Source of the DNA: JBGPHT01 sp041484525
GTDB lineage: Bacteria; Acidobacteriota; Terriglobia; Bryobacterales; Bryobacteraceae
Direction: 5' to 3'
DNA: 22,988 bases
Assembly (NCBI GenBank): GCA_041484525.1
Contig: JBGPHT010000119.1
Coordinates: 1 to 22,988 of the forward strand
This document shows positions 6,871 through 13,514 of this stretch, piece after piece; the first letter of the stretch is position 1; the number at the start of each line of letters is the position of its first letter. The position numbers and the translations under genes were made by a program. Below the pieces are notes generated by a model, which was not told the origin of the DNA, searched no databases, and was given only the letters and a program-made list of their open reading frames with translations.

Positions 6871-7521
6871 CTATTGTGCGACCGGTTCGAGGGCCGCGCT
6901 CTCGCCGCCGGCTTCGGTCGCCGCCGCATCGCCCACTTTGAAGCGGACGAACCGGGCGATGGAGATGTTCTCCGCCAGTTTGGCGATCTTGTGTTTCACC
7001 AACTGGTCGATGGTGAGGGTCGCTTCTTTGACGAACGGCTGGTCGAGCAGGCAGACCTCTTCGTAGAACTTGGCGATGCGCCCCTCCACGATGCGGTCCA
7101 GAACTTTGTCGGGCTTGCCTTCGTTGCGCGCCCGGTCGCGCGCGATCTCTTTCTCTTTTTCGATGTCGTCCGCGGGCACGTCCTCCTTGCGGAGGTAGCG
7201 CGGGTCGGCCGCCGCGATGTGCATCGCGAGGTCGTGGACCAGATCCTTGAAGTCATCCGTGCGCGCCACGAAATCGGACTCGCAGTTGACTTCGAGCATC
7301 ACGCCGAGCTGCCCGCCGGCGTGGATATACGTGCCGATGAGCCCTTGGCGCGTGACGCGCCCGGCCTTCTTGCCGGCCGACGCGATTCCGCGCTTGCGCA
7401 GAATGACTTCCGCCTCGTTGGGATCGCCCTTAGCCTCTTGCAGGGCCTTCTTGCACTCCATCATCCCCGCGCCAGTGCGCTCGCGAAGGTCTTTCACTTG
7501 TTGTGCGGTAATTTCCGCCAT
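6871..7521 (-). CDS. tsf: translation elongation factor Ts
   Basis: Nucleotide exchange factor that releases GDP from EF-Tu. The 216-residue product is the short form common outside enterobacteria. The N-terminal UBA-like domain (ITAQQVKDLRERTGAGMMEC, residues 4-23) contacts EF-Tu. The conserved core motif NCESDFVART sits at 79-88 and the C-terminal part contains IAKFYEEVCLLDQPFVK. The ATG at 7521 is preceded by AGGAAAG. The final ~18 residues are an Ala/Glu-rich tail (AAATEAGGESAALEPVAQ). It sits between rpsB (44 nt) and pyrH (directly adjacent) on the same strand, the classical order. Confidence 0.97.
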   Translation of the reverse strand: MAEITAQQVKDLRERTGAGMMECKKALQEAKGDPNEAEVILRKRGIASAGKKAGRVTRQGLIGTYIHAGGQLGVMLEVNCESDFVARTDDFKDLVHDLAMHIAAADPRYLRKEDVPADDIEKEKEIARDRARNEGKPDKVLDRIVEGRIAKFYEEVCLLDQPFVKEATLTIDQLVKHKIAKLAENISIARFVRFKVGDAAATEAGGESAALEPVAQ

Positions 7522-7565
7522 GACTGTTTCGTTCTTTCCTAGATGTTTGATACGGGCGGCGGTGT

Positions 7566-8480
7566 TTAGTGTCCGCCCTCGGTCTTCACCACCGGCTCAG
7601 GTTCCGGTTCGGCCGTCTCCGAAGCGGGACCCTTGCGCGGCGAGGCCGAAGCCGGTTCGTCTTCCAGGCTCAGACTCTCCGCCATGATCTTCTCGGCGTA
7701 CTTGGGATCGACGTACTCGGTGTACGCCATCATGCCTTCCTCGGCGGGCGTTTCGTCGACCACGATCTTGTCGGCGGTGAACTCCTGCTCGGTGGCCAGG
7801 GAGCGCCCTTCGATGACGGCGTCGGCGATCTTGCTGGCGAACAGACGAATGGCGCGCAGCGCGTCGTCGTTGCCGGGGATCACCCACTCGACTTCGTCGG
7901 GATCGCAGTTGGTGTCGACAATCGCCACCACCGGGATGCCCAGCCGCCGCGCTTCCTTCACCGCAATCGCTTCCTTGTTGGAATCGATCACGAAGAGCAC
8001 ATCCGGCAGTCCCGGCATATCCTTAATACCGGACAGGTTCTGATCCAGATGCTTGCGCTCGCGCTCGAGCCGGATGACTTCCTTCTTGGGGCGTCCGGCG
8101 TATCCGCCTTCCACCGAAGCCATGCCTTCCAGTTCCTTCAGGCGCTTGATGGATTTCTGCACGGTCGCCATGTTGGTGAGCAGGCCGCCCAACCAACGCT
8201 GGTTGACGAAGTACATGGAGCAGCGCTTGGCCTCTTCGGAGATGGCTTCCTGCGCTTGACGCTTGGTGCCCACGAAAAGCACATTCTTACCCTGCGCGGC
8301 CATCTCGCCCACGAACCGGGCGGCGTCCTTGAACATCTTCAAGGTCTTCTGCAGGTCGATTATGTAGATACCGTTGCGTTCGCCAAAGATGTATTCTTTC
8401 ATCTTTGGATTCCAGCGCTTGGTCTGGTGCCCGAAGTGAACGCCGGCTTCGAGCAATTCCTTCATGGATATTGCGGGCAA
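7566..8480 (-). CDS. rpsB: 30S ribosomal protein S2
   Basis: Component of the small ribosomal subunit. Signature segments are MKELLEAGVHFGHQTKRWNP (residues 6-25), IYIIDLQKTL, FVGTKRQAQEAI, NQRWLGGLLTNMATVQKS and the C-terminal IPVVAIVDTNCDPD. The start is TTG at 8480: AGGAGG lies 4 nt upstream, and homologues begin five residues before MKELLEAG. The next ATG (8465) would be 19 nt from that site. The protein is 304 residues, longer than the usual 230-260. The surplus is a C-terminal acidic, Pro/Glu-rich tail (about residues 265-304), a common extension in this phylum. First gene of rpsB-tsf-pyrH. Confidence 0.97.
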   Translation of the reverse strand: MPAISMKELLEAGVHFGHQTKRWNPKMKEYIFGERNGIYIIDLQKTLKMFKDAARFVGEMAAQGKNVLFVGTKRQAQEAISEEAKRCSMYFVNQRWLGGLLTNMATVQKSIKRLKELEGMASVEGGYAGRPKKEVIRLERERKHLDQNLSGIKDMPGLPDVLFVIDSNKEAIAVKEARRLGIPVVAIVDTNCDPDEVEWVIPGNDDALRAIRLFASKIADAVIEGRSLATEQEFTADKIVVDETPAEEGMMAYTEYVDPKYAEKIMAESLSLEDEPASASPRKGPASETAEPEPEPVVKTEGGH

Positions 8481-8556
8481 ACTACCTCCTCAAGGTTTTC
8501 TAAGTGATTCCACAGTACGGTCCAAAGCGAGATTTGCACCGTGGAAAAGTTAAAGC

Positions 8557-8593
8557 CGGACCGGTGCGTCCATCGCTGGCCGCCGCCGGTCCG
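8557..8593 (-). terminator. hairpin between rpsI and rpsB (terminator or attenuator)
   Basis: An 8-bp perfect stem (CCGGTCCG at 8586-8593 with CGGACCGG at 8557-8564) encloses a 21-nt loop. Read on the minus strand it is followed by GCTTTAACTTTT. It could end the rplM-rpsI transcript or attenuate read-through into rpsB-tsf-pyrH. The T-run is interrupted, so efficiency is uncertain. Confidence 0.5.
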
Positions 8594-8601
8594 TCTGGGA
8601 C

Positions 8602-9000
8602 CTAACGTTTGGAGAACTGGAACCGCTTGCGAGCGCCCTTCTGACCGTACTTCTTCCGTTCGTGCGCGCGCGGGTCGCGAGTCAGAAAGCCGAGCTTCTT
8701 CAGCCGGGACCGCAGTTCCGCGTTGAACTCCACTAATGCCCGGGAAATTCCCAGACGGGCTGCCCCCGCCTGGCCGGCGACCCCGCCGCCGTCGGTGAGG
8801 ATCAGGATATCGAACTTGTCCGCGGTTTCGGTGGCCGCCAGAGGCTGCCGCACCACGGCGCGCGCGCTTTCCGTCGGGAAGTAATTCTCGAACGCGCGGT
8901 TGTTGACTGTGATGTCGCCCTTGCCGGGCCGCAAGAATATGCGAGCCACCGATCTCTTCCGGCGGCCCGTGCCCAAATATTGAATAATCGTCGCTGCCAC
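8602..9000 (-). CDS. rpsI: 30S ribosomal protein S9
   Basis: Small-subunit protein whose C-terminal tail reaches the P-site tRNA. The 132 residues start at GTG (9000-8998), which shares one base with the rplM stop (TAGTG), indicating translational coupling. Recognisable segments are YLGTGRRKRSVARIFLRPGKG near the N-terminus (positions 8-28), the central GGGVAGQAGAARLGISRALV, and the basic end KKYGQKGARKRFQFSKR with the invariant SKR terminus. Second gene of the rplM-rpsI pair. Confidence 0.97.
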   Translation of the reverse strand: MAATIIQYLGTGRRKRSVARIFLRPGKGDITVNNRAFENYFPTESARAVVRQPLAATETADKFDILILTDGGGVAGQAGAARLGISRALVEFNAELRSRLKKLGFLTRDPRAHERKKYGQKGARKRFQFSKR

Positions 9001-9446
9001 TAAACTGTACTCCGTGATTTTACGACCAGGGCCGTCGGCTTCTGCGCCTGATGCGGATGCTTGTCGCCCGCATAGACGTTGAGCTTGCGGTACATCTGTT
9101 TGCCGAGCTTCGTCTTGGGGAGCATGCCTTGAATCGCCTCTTCGACGATCCGCGTGGGCCGCTCCGCGCGCACTCGCTTGACGGTTTTCTCCACCAGCCC
9201 GCCGGGATACCCGGTGAAGTGGCGGTACACTTTATTCTCTTCCTTCTTACCCGAGAGATGGACTTTCTCGGCGTTGATCACGATCACGTGATCGCCCGTA
9301 TCGATGAACGGCGTATAAGAAGGTTTGGTCTTGCCCATCAGCAGCATAGCCGCCTTGCTGGCGAGCTTGCCCAGCACCAGGCCCTGGGCGTCGATGACAT
9401 GCCACTGGCGAATGATGCCGTTCTTGGAAGGGAACTCGGTACTCAT
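9000..9446 (-). CDS. rplM: 50S ribosomal protein L13
   Basis: Early-assembly large-subunit protein. I start it at ATG 9446, with GGAG nine nt upstream. A longer in-frame TTG (9461) overlaps that site and is unlikely. The 148 residues contain WHVIDAQGLVLGKLAS (15-30), YTPFIDTGDHVIVINAEKV (about 44-62), YRHFTGYPGGL and the highly conserved MLPKTKLGKQMYRKLNVYAG. Followed by rpsI with a one-base overlap. A strong promoter lies just upstream, giving a leader of about 31 nt. Confidence 0.96.
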   Translation of the reverse strand: MSTEFPSKNGIIRQWHVIDAQGLVLGKLASKAAMLLMGKTKPSYTPFIDTGDHVIVINAEKVHLSGKKEENKVYRHFTGYPGGLVEKTVKRVRAERPTRIVEEAIQGMLPKTKLGKQMYRKLNVYAGDKHPHQAQKPTALVVKSRSTV

Positions 9447-9483
9447 GACACACGTCTCCAACTAATTCGTTCCGAAAACATTT

Positions 9484-9513
9484 AGGTTACCGGGGGCAGG
9501 GGCTAAATGTCAA
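9484..9513 (-). promoter_or_regulatory. strong sigma70-type promoter of rplM-rpsI
   Basis: On the minus strand, consensus TTGACA (9513-9508) and TAACCT (9489-9484) are 18 nt apart, placing the transcription start near 9477, about 31 nt before rplM. The -35 box physically overlaps the ATG (9507-9509) of the divergent MmgE/PrpD gene. Confidence 0.65.
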
Positions 9514-10994
9514 ATCCGGGTTACACTTCACGGAAGGTGACACGCAGAGAAATTGTTCGATTGGCCGCAGTGGGCTCGGGCTGGGCAGCCCTGGGGAAAA
9601 GCCAGTCGGCCGACGACGGGCCAACGCGGCAGGTCGTGGAGTTCATCGTGCGGACGCGCTACGAAGACGTTCCGCGCGAAGCCATCGAGCTGGGAAGAAA
9701 ATCGATTCTGGATGGGCTGGGGCTGGCGCTTGTGGGTGCGGCGGGGCCCTCGGGTGAAATCGCACGACGCTACCTGGAAACGCTCGGTCTCCAGGCGGGG
9801 AGCGCTACCCTGCTGGGGTCGGCGAGCCGGTTGTCCCCGCGGTTTGCGGCGTTCGCCAACGGGACTGCCATCCACGCCGACGATTACGACGACACGCAAC
9901 TGGCGGTGGCGGAAGATCGCGTTTACGGGCTGCTGATGCATCCCACAGCGCCCAACCTGGCGGCGGCGCTGGCGGTGGCGGAAGCCGGCGGAAGGTCAGG
10001 GCGCGAACTGATGCTGGCCTACCACGTGGGCGTCGAGGTGTCGTGCAAAATCGCAGAAGCGATGGCGCCGCGGCATTACCAGGACGGCTTCCACACTACG
10101 GGCACGTGCGGCGCGCTGGGGGCCGCGGCCGCGGTCTCGAAACTGGACGGCGCGGACCGGGAGCGCTGCGCGCGCGCCCTGGGAATCGCGGCCAGCGAAG
10201 CTGCGGGGCTGCGGCAGAATTTCGGCACCATGACGAAGCCGCTGCACGCCGGGCGCGCGGCTGAATCGGGAGTGGTCGCGGCCGATCTGGCGCGACTCGG
10301 CTGGACCGCCAGCGATCGGATTCTCGAAGCCCCTAACGGTTTCTTCCACGCGGCCGGAGGCGGCTTTGATGCGGGCGCGCTGAAACTCGGGCGGCCGTGG
10401 ACGTTTATGTCGCCGGGCGTTTCGATCAAGCCGTACCCGTCCGGTTCGCTGACGCATCCGGCCATGACGGCGCTGCTCGGCCTGATCCGTGAGCACGCGA
10501 TTCGCGCCGAAGACGTGGAGCGCGTCGAGGTCGGAACGAATCGGAACATGCCAAGTGCGCTGATCCACCACAAACCGGCGGACGAGCTGCAGGCCAAGTT
10601 CAGCATGGAGTTTTGCATGGCTGCGCTGCTGCTCTACGGCAAGGCGGGGCTGCGCGAATTCACCACTGATGTGGTGCGGCGGGCGGAAGTGCAGGCGATG
10701 ATCGCACGCGTGAAGTTCGGCGTGGATGCGGAAGCGGAGCGCGCCGGCTACAACAAGATGACGAGCATCGTGACGGTGGGGCTGAAGGGCGGCCGTACGG
10801 TGACGGGTCGTGCGGATTTCGCCAAGGGGAGTCCGGCGGACCCGATGAGCTACGCGGAAGCGGCGGCGAAGTTTGAGGATTGCGCGGCGTTCGCCTCGTG
10901 GCCGAAGGAGAAGGTAAAAGCGATTCGGGAGGCGGTCGGGAAGCTGGAAGAGATGCGGGACGTGCGGGCGCTGGCGGCGATGTGCAGGAAGTGA
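9507..10994 (+). CDS. MmgE/PrpD family protein with Tat-like leader
   Basis: A 495-residue member of the MmgE/PrpD family, which includes 2-methylcitrate dehydratase and cis-aconitate/itaconate decarboxylases. The substrate cannot be read from sequence. Family segments seen are KSILDGLGLALVGAAGPSGE (about 67-86), ANGTAIHADDYDDTQLAV, TCGALGAAAAVSKLDG, GLRQNFGTMTKPLHAGRAAE and SIKPYPSGSLTHPAMTALL. Unusually, the first ~32 residues carry a twin-arginine-like pattern (TRREIVRLAAVGSGWAALG) ahead of the enzyme domain, suggesting export or a vestigial leader. The ATG at 9507 overlaps the -35 box of the divergent rplM promoter. No methylcitrate-cycle genes (prpB, prpC) are nearby. Confidence 0.9.
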   Translation: MSNPGYTSRKVTRREIVRLAAVGSGWAALGKSQSADDGPTRQVVEFIVRTRYEDVPREAIELGRKSILDGLGLALVGAAGPSGEIARRYLETLGLQAGSATLLGSASRLSPRFAAFANGTAIHADDYDDTQLAVAEDRVYGLLMHPTAPNLAAALAVAEAGGRSGRELMLAYHVGVEVSCKIAEAMAPRHYQDGFHTTGTCGALGAAAAVSKLDGADRERCARALGIAASEAAGLRQNFGTMTKPLHAGRAAESGVVAADLARLGWTASDRILEAPNGFFHAAGGGFDAGALKLGRPWTFMSPGVSIKPYPSGSLTHPAMTALLGLIREHAIRAEDVERVEVGTNRNMPSALIHHKPADELQAKFSMEFCMAALLLYGKAGLREFTTDVVRRAEVQAMIARVKFGVDAEAERAGYNKMTSIVTVGLKGGRTVTGRADFAKGSPADPMSYAEAAAKFEDCAAFASWPKEKVKAIREAVGKLEEMRDVRALAAMCRK

Positions 10995-11007
10995 TGGTGG
11001 GTCTGAA

Positions 11008-11196
11008 ATGAGCGCCAGACGTTATGCAGTGGTCATCGGACCGACAGGGACGGGCTACTCCGCCTATTCGCCGGATGTTTCCGGATGCGTGGCTGTTGGC
11101 GACACGGAGGAAGAGCCGCGCCGGAATTTTCAGGACGCCCTGATTGCACACTTCGAGGCCATGCGTGAGGTCGGCGAGCCAATTCCGGAACCATAA
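11008..11196 (+). CDS. HicB-family antitoxin-like protein (orphan)
   Basis: The 62-residue product has the HicB partial RNase-H-like fold pattern: YAVVIGPTGTGYSAYSPDVSG, then CVAVGDT, then a helix DALIAHFEAMREVGEPIPEP. The Pro-Glu-Pro ending is typical of the short HicB form that lacks a DNA-binding domain. HicB normally pairs with the small RNA-cleaving toxin HicA. No hicA-like frame is visible on either side, and the short gap to the next gene (11197-11290) is occupied by that gene's promoter. It is therefore a solitary HicB, a frequent arrangement. It starts 13 nt after the MmgE/PrpD stop. Confidence 0.8.
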   Translation: MSARRYAVVIGPTGTGYSAYSPDVSGCVAVGDTEEEPRRNFQDALIAHFEAMREVGEPIPEP

Positions 11197-11252
11197 ACAA
11201 CGCGGCCGCACGTTTGCGTTTATCGGCGGCGCGTTCAAGTGGCTGAACGCAG

Positions 11253-11282
11253 TTGACCGGATATACGGCAACGCCGTATAGT
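11253..11282 (+). promoter_or_regulatory. promoter with embedded palindromic operator for the NadT/NadS pair
   Basis: TTGACC (11253-11258) and TATAGT (11277-11282) are 18 nt apart. Between and overlapping them is a perfect 8-bp inverted repeat, TATACGGC (11262-11269) and GCCGTATA (11273-11280), with a 3-nt centre. It covers the spacer and most of the -10 box. This is the layout expected for autorepression by the HTH antitoxin encoded downstream. Confidence 0.7.
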
Positions 11283-11290
11283 GAAATAAC

Positions 11291-11632
11291 GTGATCGCCG
11301 AGATCGTAAGCCTGTCGGGATACGAACCTCAGGTGTCGGTGCTCCTGAGCGAGGATGAACGAATGGCGATGGAGTTCTACATCGCCTGCGCGCCGGAAGA
11401 CCATCCGGTCATCCCCGGCGCCGGCGGCTTTCGAAAGGCGCGCTGGGCGCGACGAGGCAAGGGGAAGAGCGGCGGTTTTCGTGTAGTTTATTTCTTTCTG
11501 GCCGAACCCGGGCGGATTTACATGGCTGCGATTTACGCCAAATCGCGAATGGAGACCCTTTCGGCGGCCGATCGGAACGTGCTCGCAAAGCTCGCGGCAC
11601 AGATCAAGAAAGCAGCTAAGGGAGGACGATAA
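11291..11632 (+). CDS. RelE/HigB-like toxin (NadT type)
   Basis: A 113-residue protein of the RelE superfamily, NadT/HigB-like. By family knowledge these are ribosome-dependent or free mRNA interferases. The characteristic stretch PVIPGAGGFRKARWARRGKG (39-58) is followed by KSGGFRVVYFF (59-69) and IYMAAIYAKSRMETLSAADR (76-95), which match the strands and basic residues of the active surface. The start is GTG at 11291, 9 nt after the -10 box. The leader is therefore minimal, like that of the gene at 541. The C-terminal helix ends KKAAKGGR. The antitoxin start lies 2 nt after its stop, with GGAGG inside the toxin gene. Confidence 0.85.
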   Translation: MIAEIVSLSGYEPQVSVLLSEDERMAMEFYIACAPEDHPVIPGAGGFRKARWARRGKGKSGGFRVVYFFLAEPGRIYMAAIYAKSRMETLSAADRNVLAKLAAQIKKAAKGGR

Positions 11633-11634
11633 TC

Positions 11635-11964
11635 ATGGGCGTGCGCAAGTTGAGCGCCGGAACTAAGAGGCGGACCAAATTCGGCGTGGCGCTGGAGCAG
11701 AGCGCCAAAGAAATCCTGGCCCACGTGAAAGGTGACGTGGGACTGCCTTCACGGCGTATCGTGCTGCCGGACGAGGTCGATGTGAAGCGCATCCGGACCA
11801 AGGCGCGAATGTCGCAAGCGGAGTTTGCACGCGCATTTTGCATTAATCCGAGGACGCTACAGGAATGGGAGCAGGGCCGGAGAAAACCCGACGCTACGAC
11901 CCGCGCCTACCTAGCGGTTATCGCCAAGAACCGTGAGGCGGTCTTGGACGCATTGACATCTTGA
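11635..11964 (+). CDS. XRE/HTH antitoxin (NadS type)
   Basis: 109 residues. The C-terminal half holds a helix-turn-helix of the Cro/XRE class (VKRIRTKARMSQAEFARAFC, INPRTLQEWEQGRRKP, residues about 49-85), as in NadS antitoxins. The N-terminal part (ALEQSAKEILAHVKGD) likely binds the toxin. Toxin-first gene order is normal for this family. It probably binds the 8-bp palindrome at 11262-11280 and represses its own operon. The ribosome binding site GGAGG lies in the end of the toxin gene, so the two are translationally coupled. Confidence 0.87.
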   Translation: MGVRKLSAGTKRRTKFGVALEQSAKEILAHVKGDVGLPSRRIVLPDEVDVKRIRTKARMSQAEFARAFCINPRTLQEWEQGRRKPDATTRAYLAVIAKNREAVLDALTS

Positions 11965-12015
11965 ACTCATAGACCGGCTGCGGTGACGCCCCCTGATCGC
12001 CCCGGAGCGCTGCGG

Positions 12016-12021
12016 TATAAT
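12016..12021 (+). promoter_or_regulatory. possible -10 element upstream of the ankyrin-VOC gene
   Basis: A perfect TATAAT lies in an otherwise GC-rich gap (11965-12158), but no good -35 stands 16-18 nt upstream (CTGATC at 11993 is the nearest). If used, it gives a leader of about 130 nt. Confidence 0.3.
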
Positions 12022-12158
12022 TCCGGGCGAGGTCGAAAGGCGGCCTACGGTCCGCGTAAAGGGTCGAACCCGCCTCCGAGATCCCTTCAACAGTCAGAGA
12101 CCCTGACTTCCAGCCCGAGACACGCGGACGCCGGGCGAAAAATGGAAGGAAGGTGTCT

Positions 12159-13514
12159 GTGTCGAACGCAAATCTCCCCGAACGCGCTTCGCTCGAATAT
12201 CTGAAAAAGCTGGCGAAGGATCGATTGCAGAAGCTTCGTCAGGCTGACCCCCACACCAAACTTGCGACGGCTCTGCTGGCCGTAGCGCGAGACCATGGCT
12301 TCTCCAGTTGGCGTGCCCTGAAGGCCGAGATCGAGCAGCGGCAAACCAAGAACGCCGCCCTCTTCTTCGATGCCTGTGCCAAGGGCGACGTCGAAGTGTT
12401 GCGCGGCTTGCTCGCGAACGACCCGAGCCTGGTTCGCGCAACTCGCCCGAATGCTCGCTACGACGGCTGGACGGGATTGCACCCGGCCGCTCAGGGTGGG
12501 CACGTGGACGCTGTACGGTTGCTGCTCGAGCACGGCGCGGACCCGAACGCGCGCGAGGCCGGCGACAACACCTACGCGCTGCACTGGGCTGCCGCCGCGC
12601 GGCACATCGAGACCGTGCGCGCGCTGCTTGATGCGGGAGGCGACGTACACGGCATCGGCGACGTGCACGAACTCGACGCGATCGGCTGGGCGACGTTCTT
12701 TCATGGGCCTGACCGTGCACCCGGCGACGACCCGGAGGTGGCGTCGTTCCTGATCGAGCGCGGCGCTCGCCACCACATCTTCTCGGCGATTTCCGTCGGA
12801 GATCTGGATTTGATTCGAAAACTGGTGGAGGAGAACCCGGAGGCGCTCGATCGCCGCATGTCGCGCTTCGAACAGGGGCAGACGCCGCCGCATTTAGCCA
12901 TCAGCTTAAAGCGCTATGCCATCCTGGATCTCCTGATCGAACTCGGCGCGGACCTCGAAGCCGGGGACAAGAACGGTCGTACCGCACTCGCGGTCGCGAT
13001 GCTGGAAGGCGATCGAGAAGCCATGAGCCGCCTGCACGCTGCCGGCGCGAAGCCTCCGCAGCCGATCGACACGTCGAGCTTCACAGCGCGGCTGGCTAGA
13101 CTGGCTGACTCCACCAGGAAAGGTGTTCCGATGATCACTGTCCCGGACGTCGCCCGTACCCTCGACTGGTACGCGTGGATCGGGTACAAAGAAATGGCGC
13201 GATACGAGGACGACGGTCTGGTGAACTTCGGCATGGTGTCGTTCGGGAAAGCCGAACTCATGCTGAACATGAACGGAAAACAGGGCGAGCACGATGTGAG
13301 TCTGTGGTTCTATACCGACAAGGTCGATGATCTGTACCAACTTCTGAAGTCGCGGCAAATCGAAGCGGCGCAGGCGGCGCTTGCGGGTCAACCGGGCGAT
13401 CATGCAGGGATCGAGTTTGTAGAGGACATTCATGACGCTTTCTACGGAGCGCGAGAATTCGGTATTCGCGATCTGAACGGATATACTCTGTATTTCATAC
13501 AGCCTGTGGAATAA
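12159..13514 (+). CDS. ankyrin-repeat protein fused to a VOC (glyoxalase-like) domain
   Basis: About 451 residues in three parts. The first 60 residues (SLEYLKKLAKDRLQKLRQAD, ARDHGFSSWRALKAEIEQR) are a helical module seen at the front of many acidobacterial ankyrin proteins. Residues about 63-305 are ankyrin repeats, with clear units WTGLHPAAQGGHVDAVRLLL, YALHWAAAARHIETVRALLD and NGRTALAVAMLEGDREAM. Residues about 323-451 are a vicinal-oxygen-chelate domain (VPMITVPDVARTLDWYAWIG, FGKAELMLNMNG, YGAREFGIRDLNGYTLYF). No signal peptide is seen, so it should be cytoplasmic. I prefer GTG at 12159, 5-8 nt after GGAAGGAAGG, to GTG at 12153. The next gene overlaps its stop by one base (TAATG), so the two are translationally coupled. 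The ligand of the VOC domain is unknown. Confidence 0.85.
   Translation: MSNANLPERASLEYLKKLAKDRLQKLRQADPHTKLATALLAVARDHGFSSWRALKAEIEQRQTKNAALFFDACAKGDVEVLRGLLANDPSLVRATRPNARYDGWTGLHPAAQGGHVDAVRLLLEHGADPNAREAGDNTYALHWAAAARHIETVRALLDAGGDVHGIGDVHELDAIGWATFFHGPDRAPGDDPEVASFLIERGARHHIFSAISVGDLDLIRKLVEENPEALDRRMSRFEQGQTPPHLAISLKRYAILDLLIELGADLEAGDKNGRTALAVAMLEGDREAMSRLHAAGAKPPQPIDTSSFTARLARLADSTRKGVPMITVPDVARTLDWYAWIGYKEMARYEDDGLVNFGMVSFGKAELMLNMNGKQGEHDVSLWFYTDKVDDLYQLLKSRQIEAAQAALAGQPGDHAGIEFVEDIHDAFYGAREFGIRDLNGYTLYFIQPVE

Noticed and set aside
6511..8507. Plus-strand frames of 343 and 312 codons opposite pyrH, tsf and rpsB
   Set aside because: His/Asp/Val-rich mirror frames of conserved housekeeping genes.
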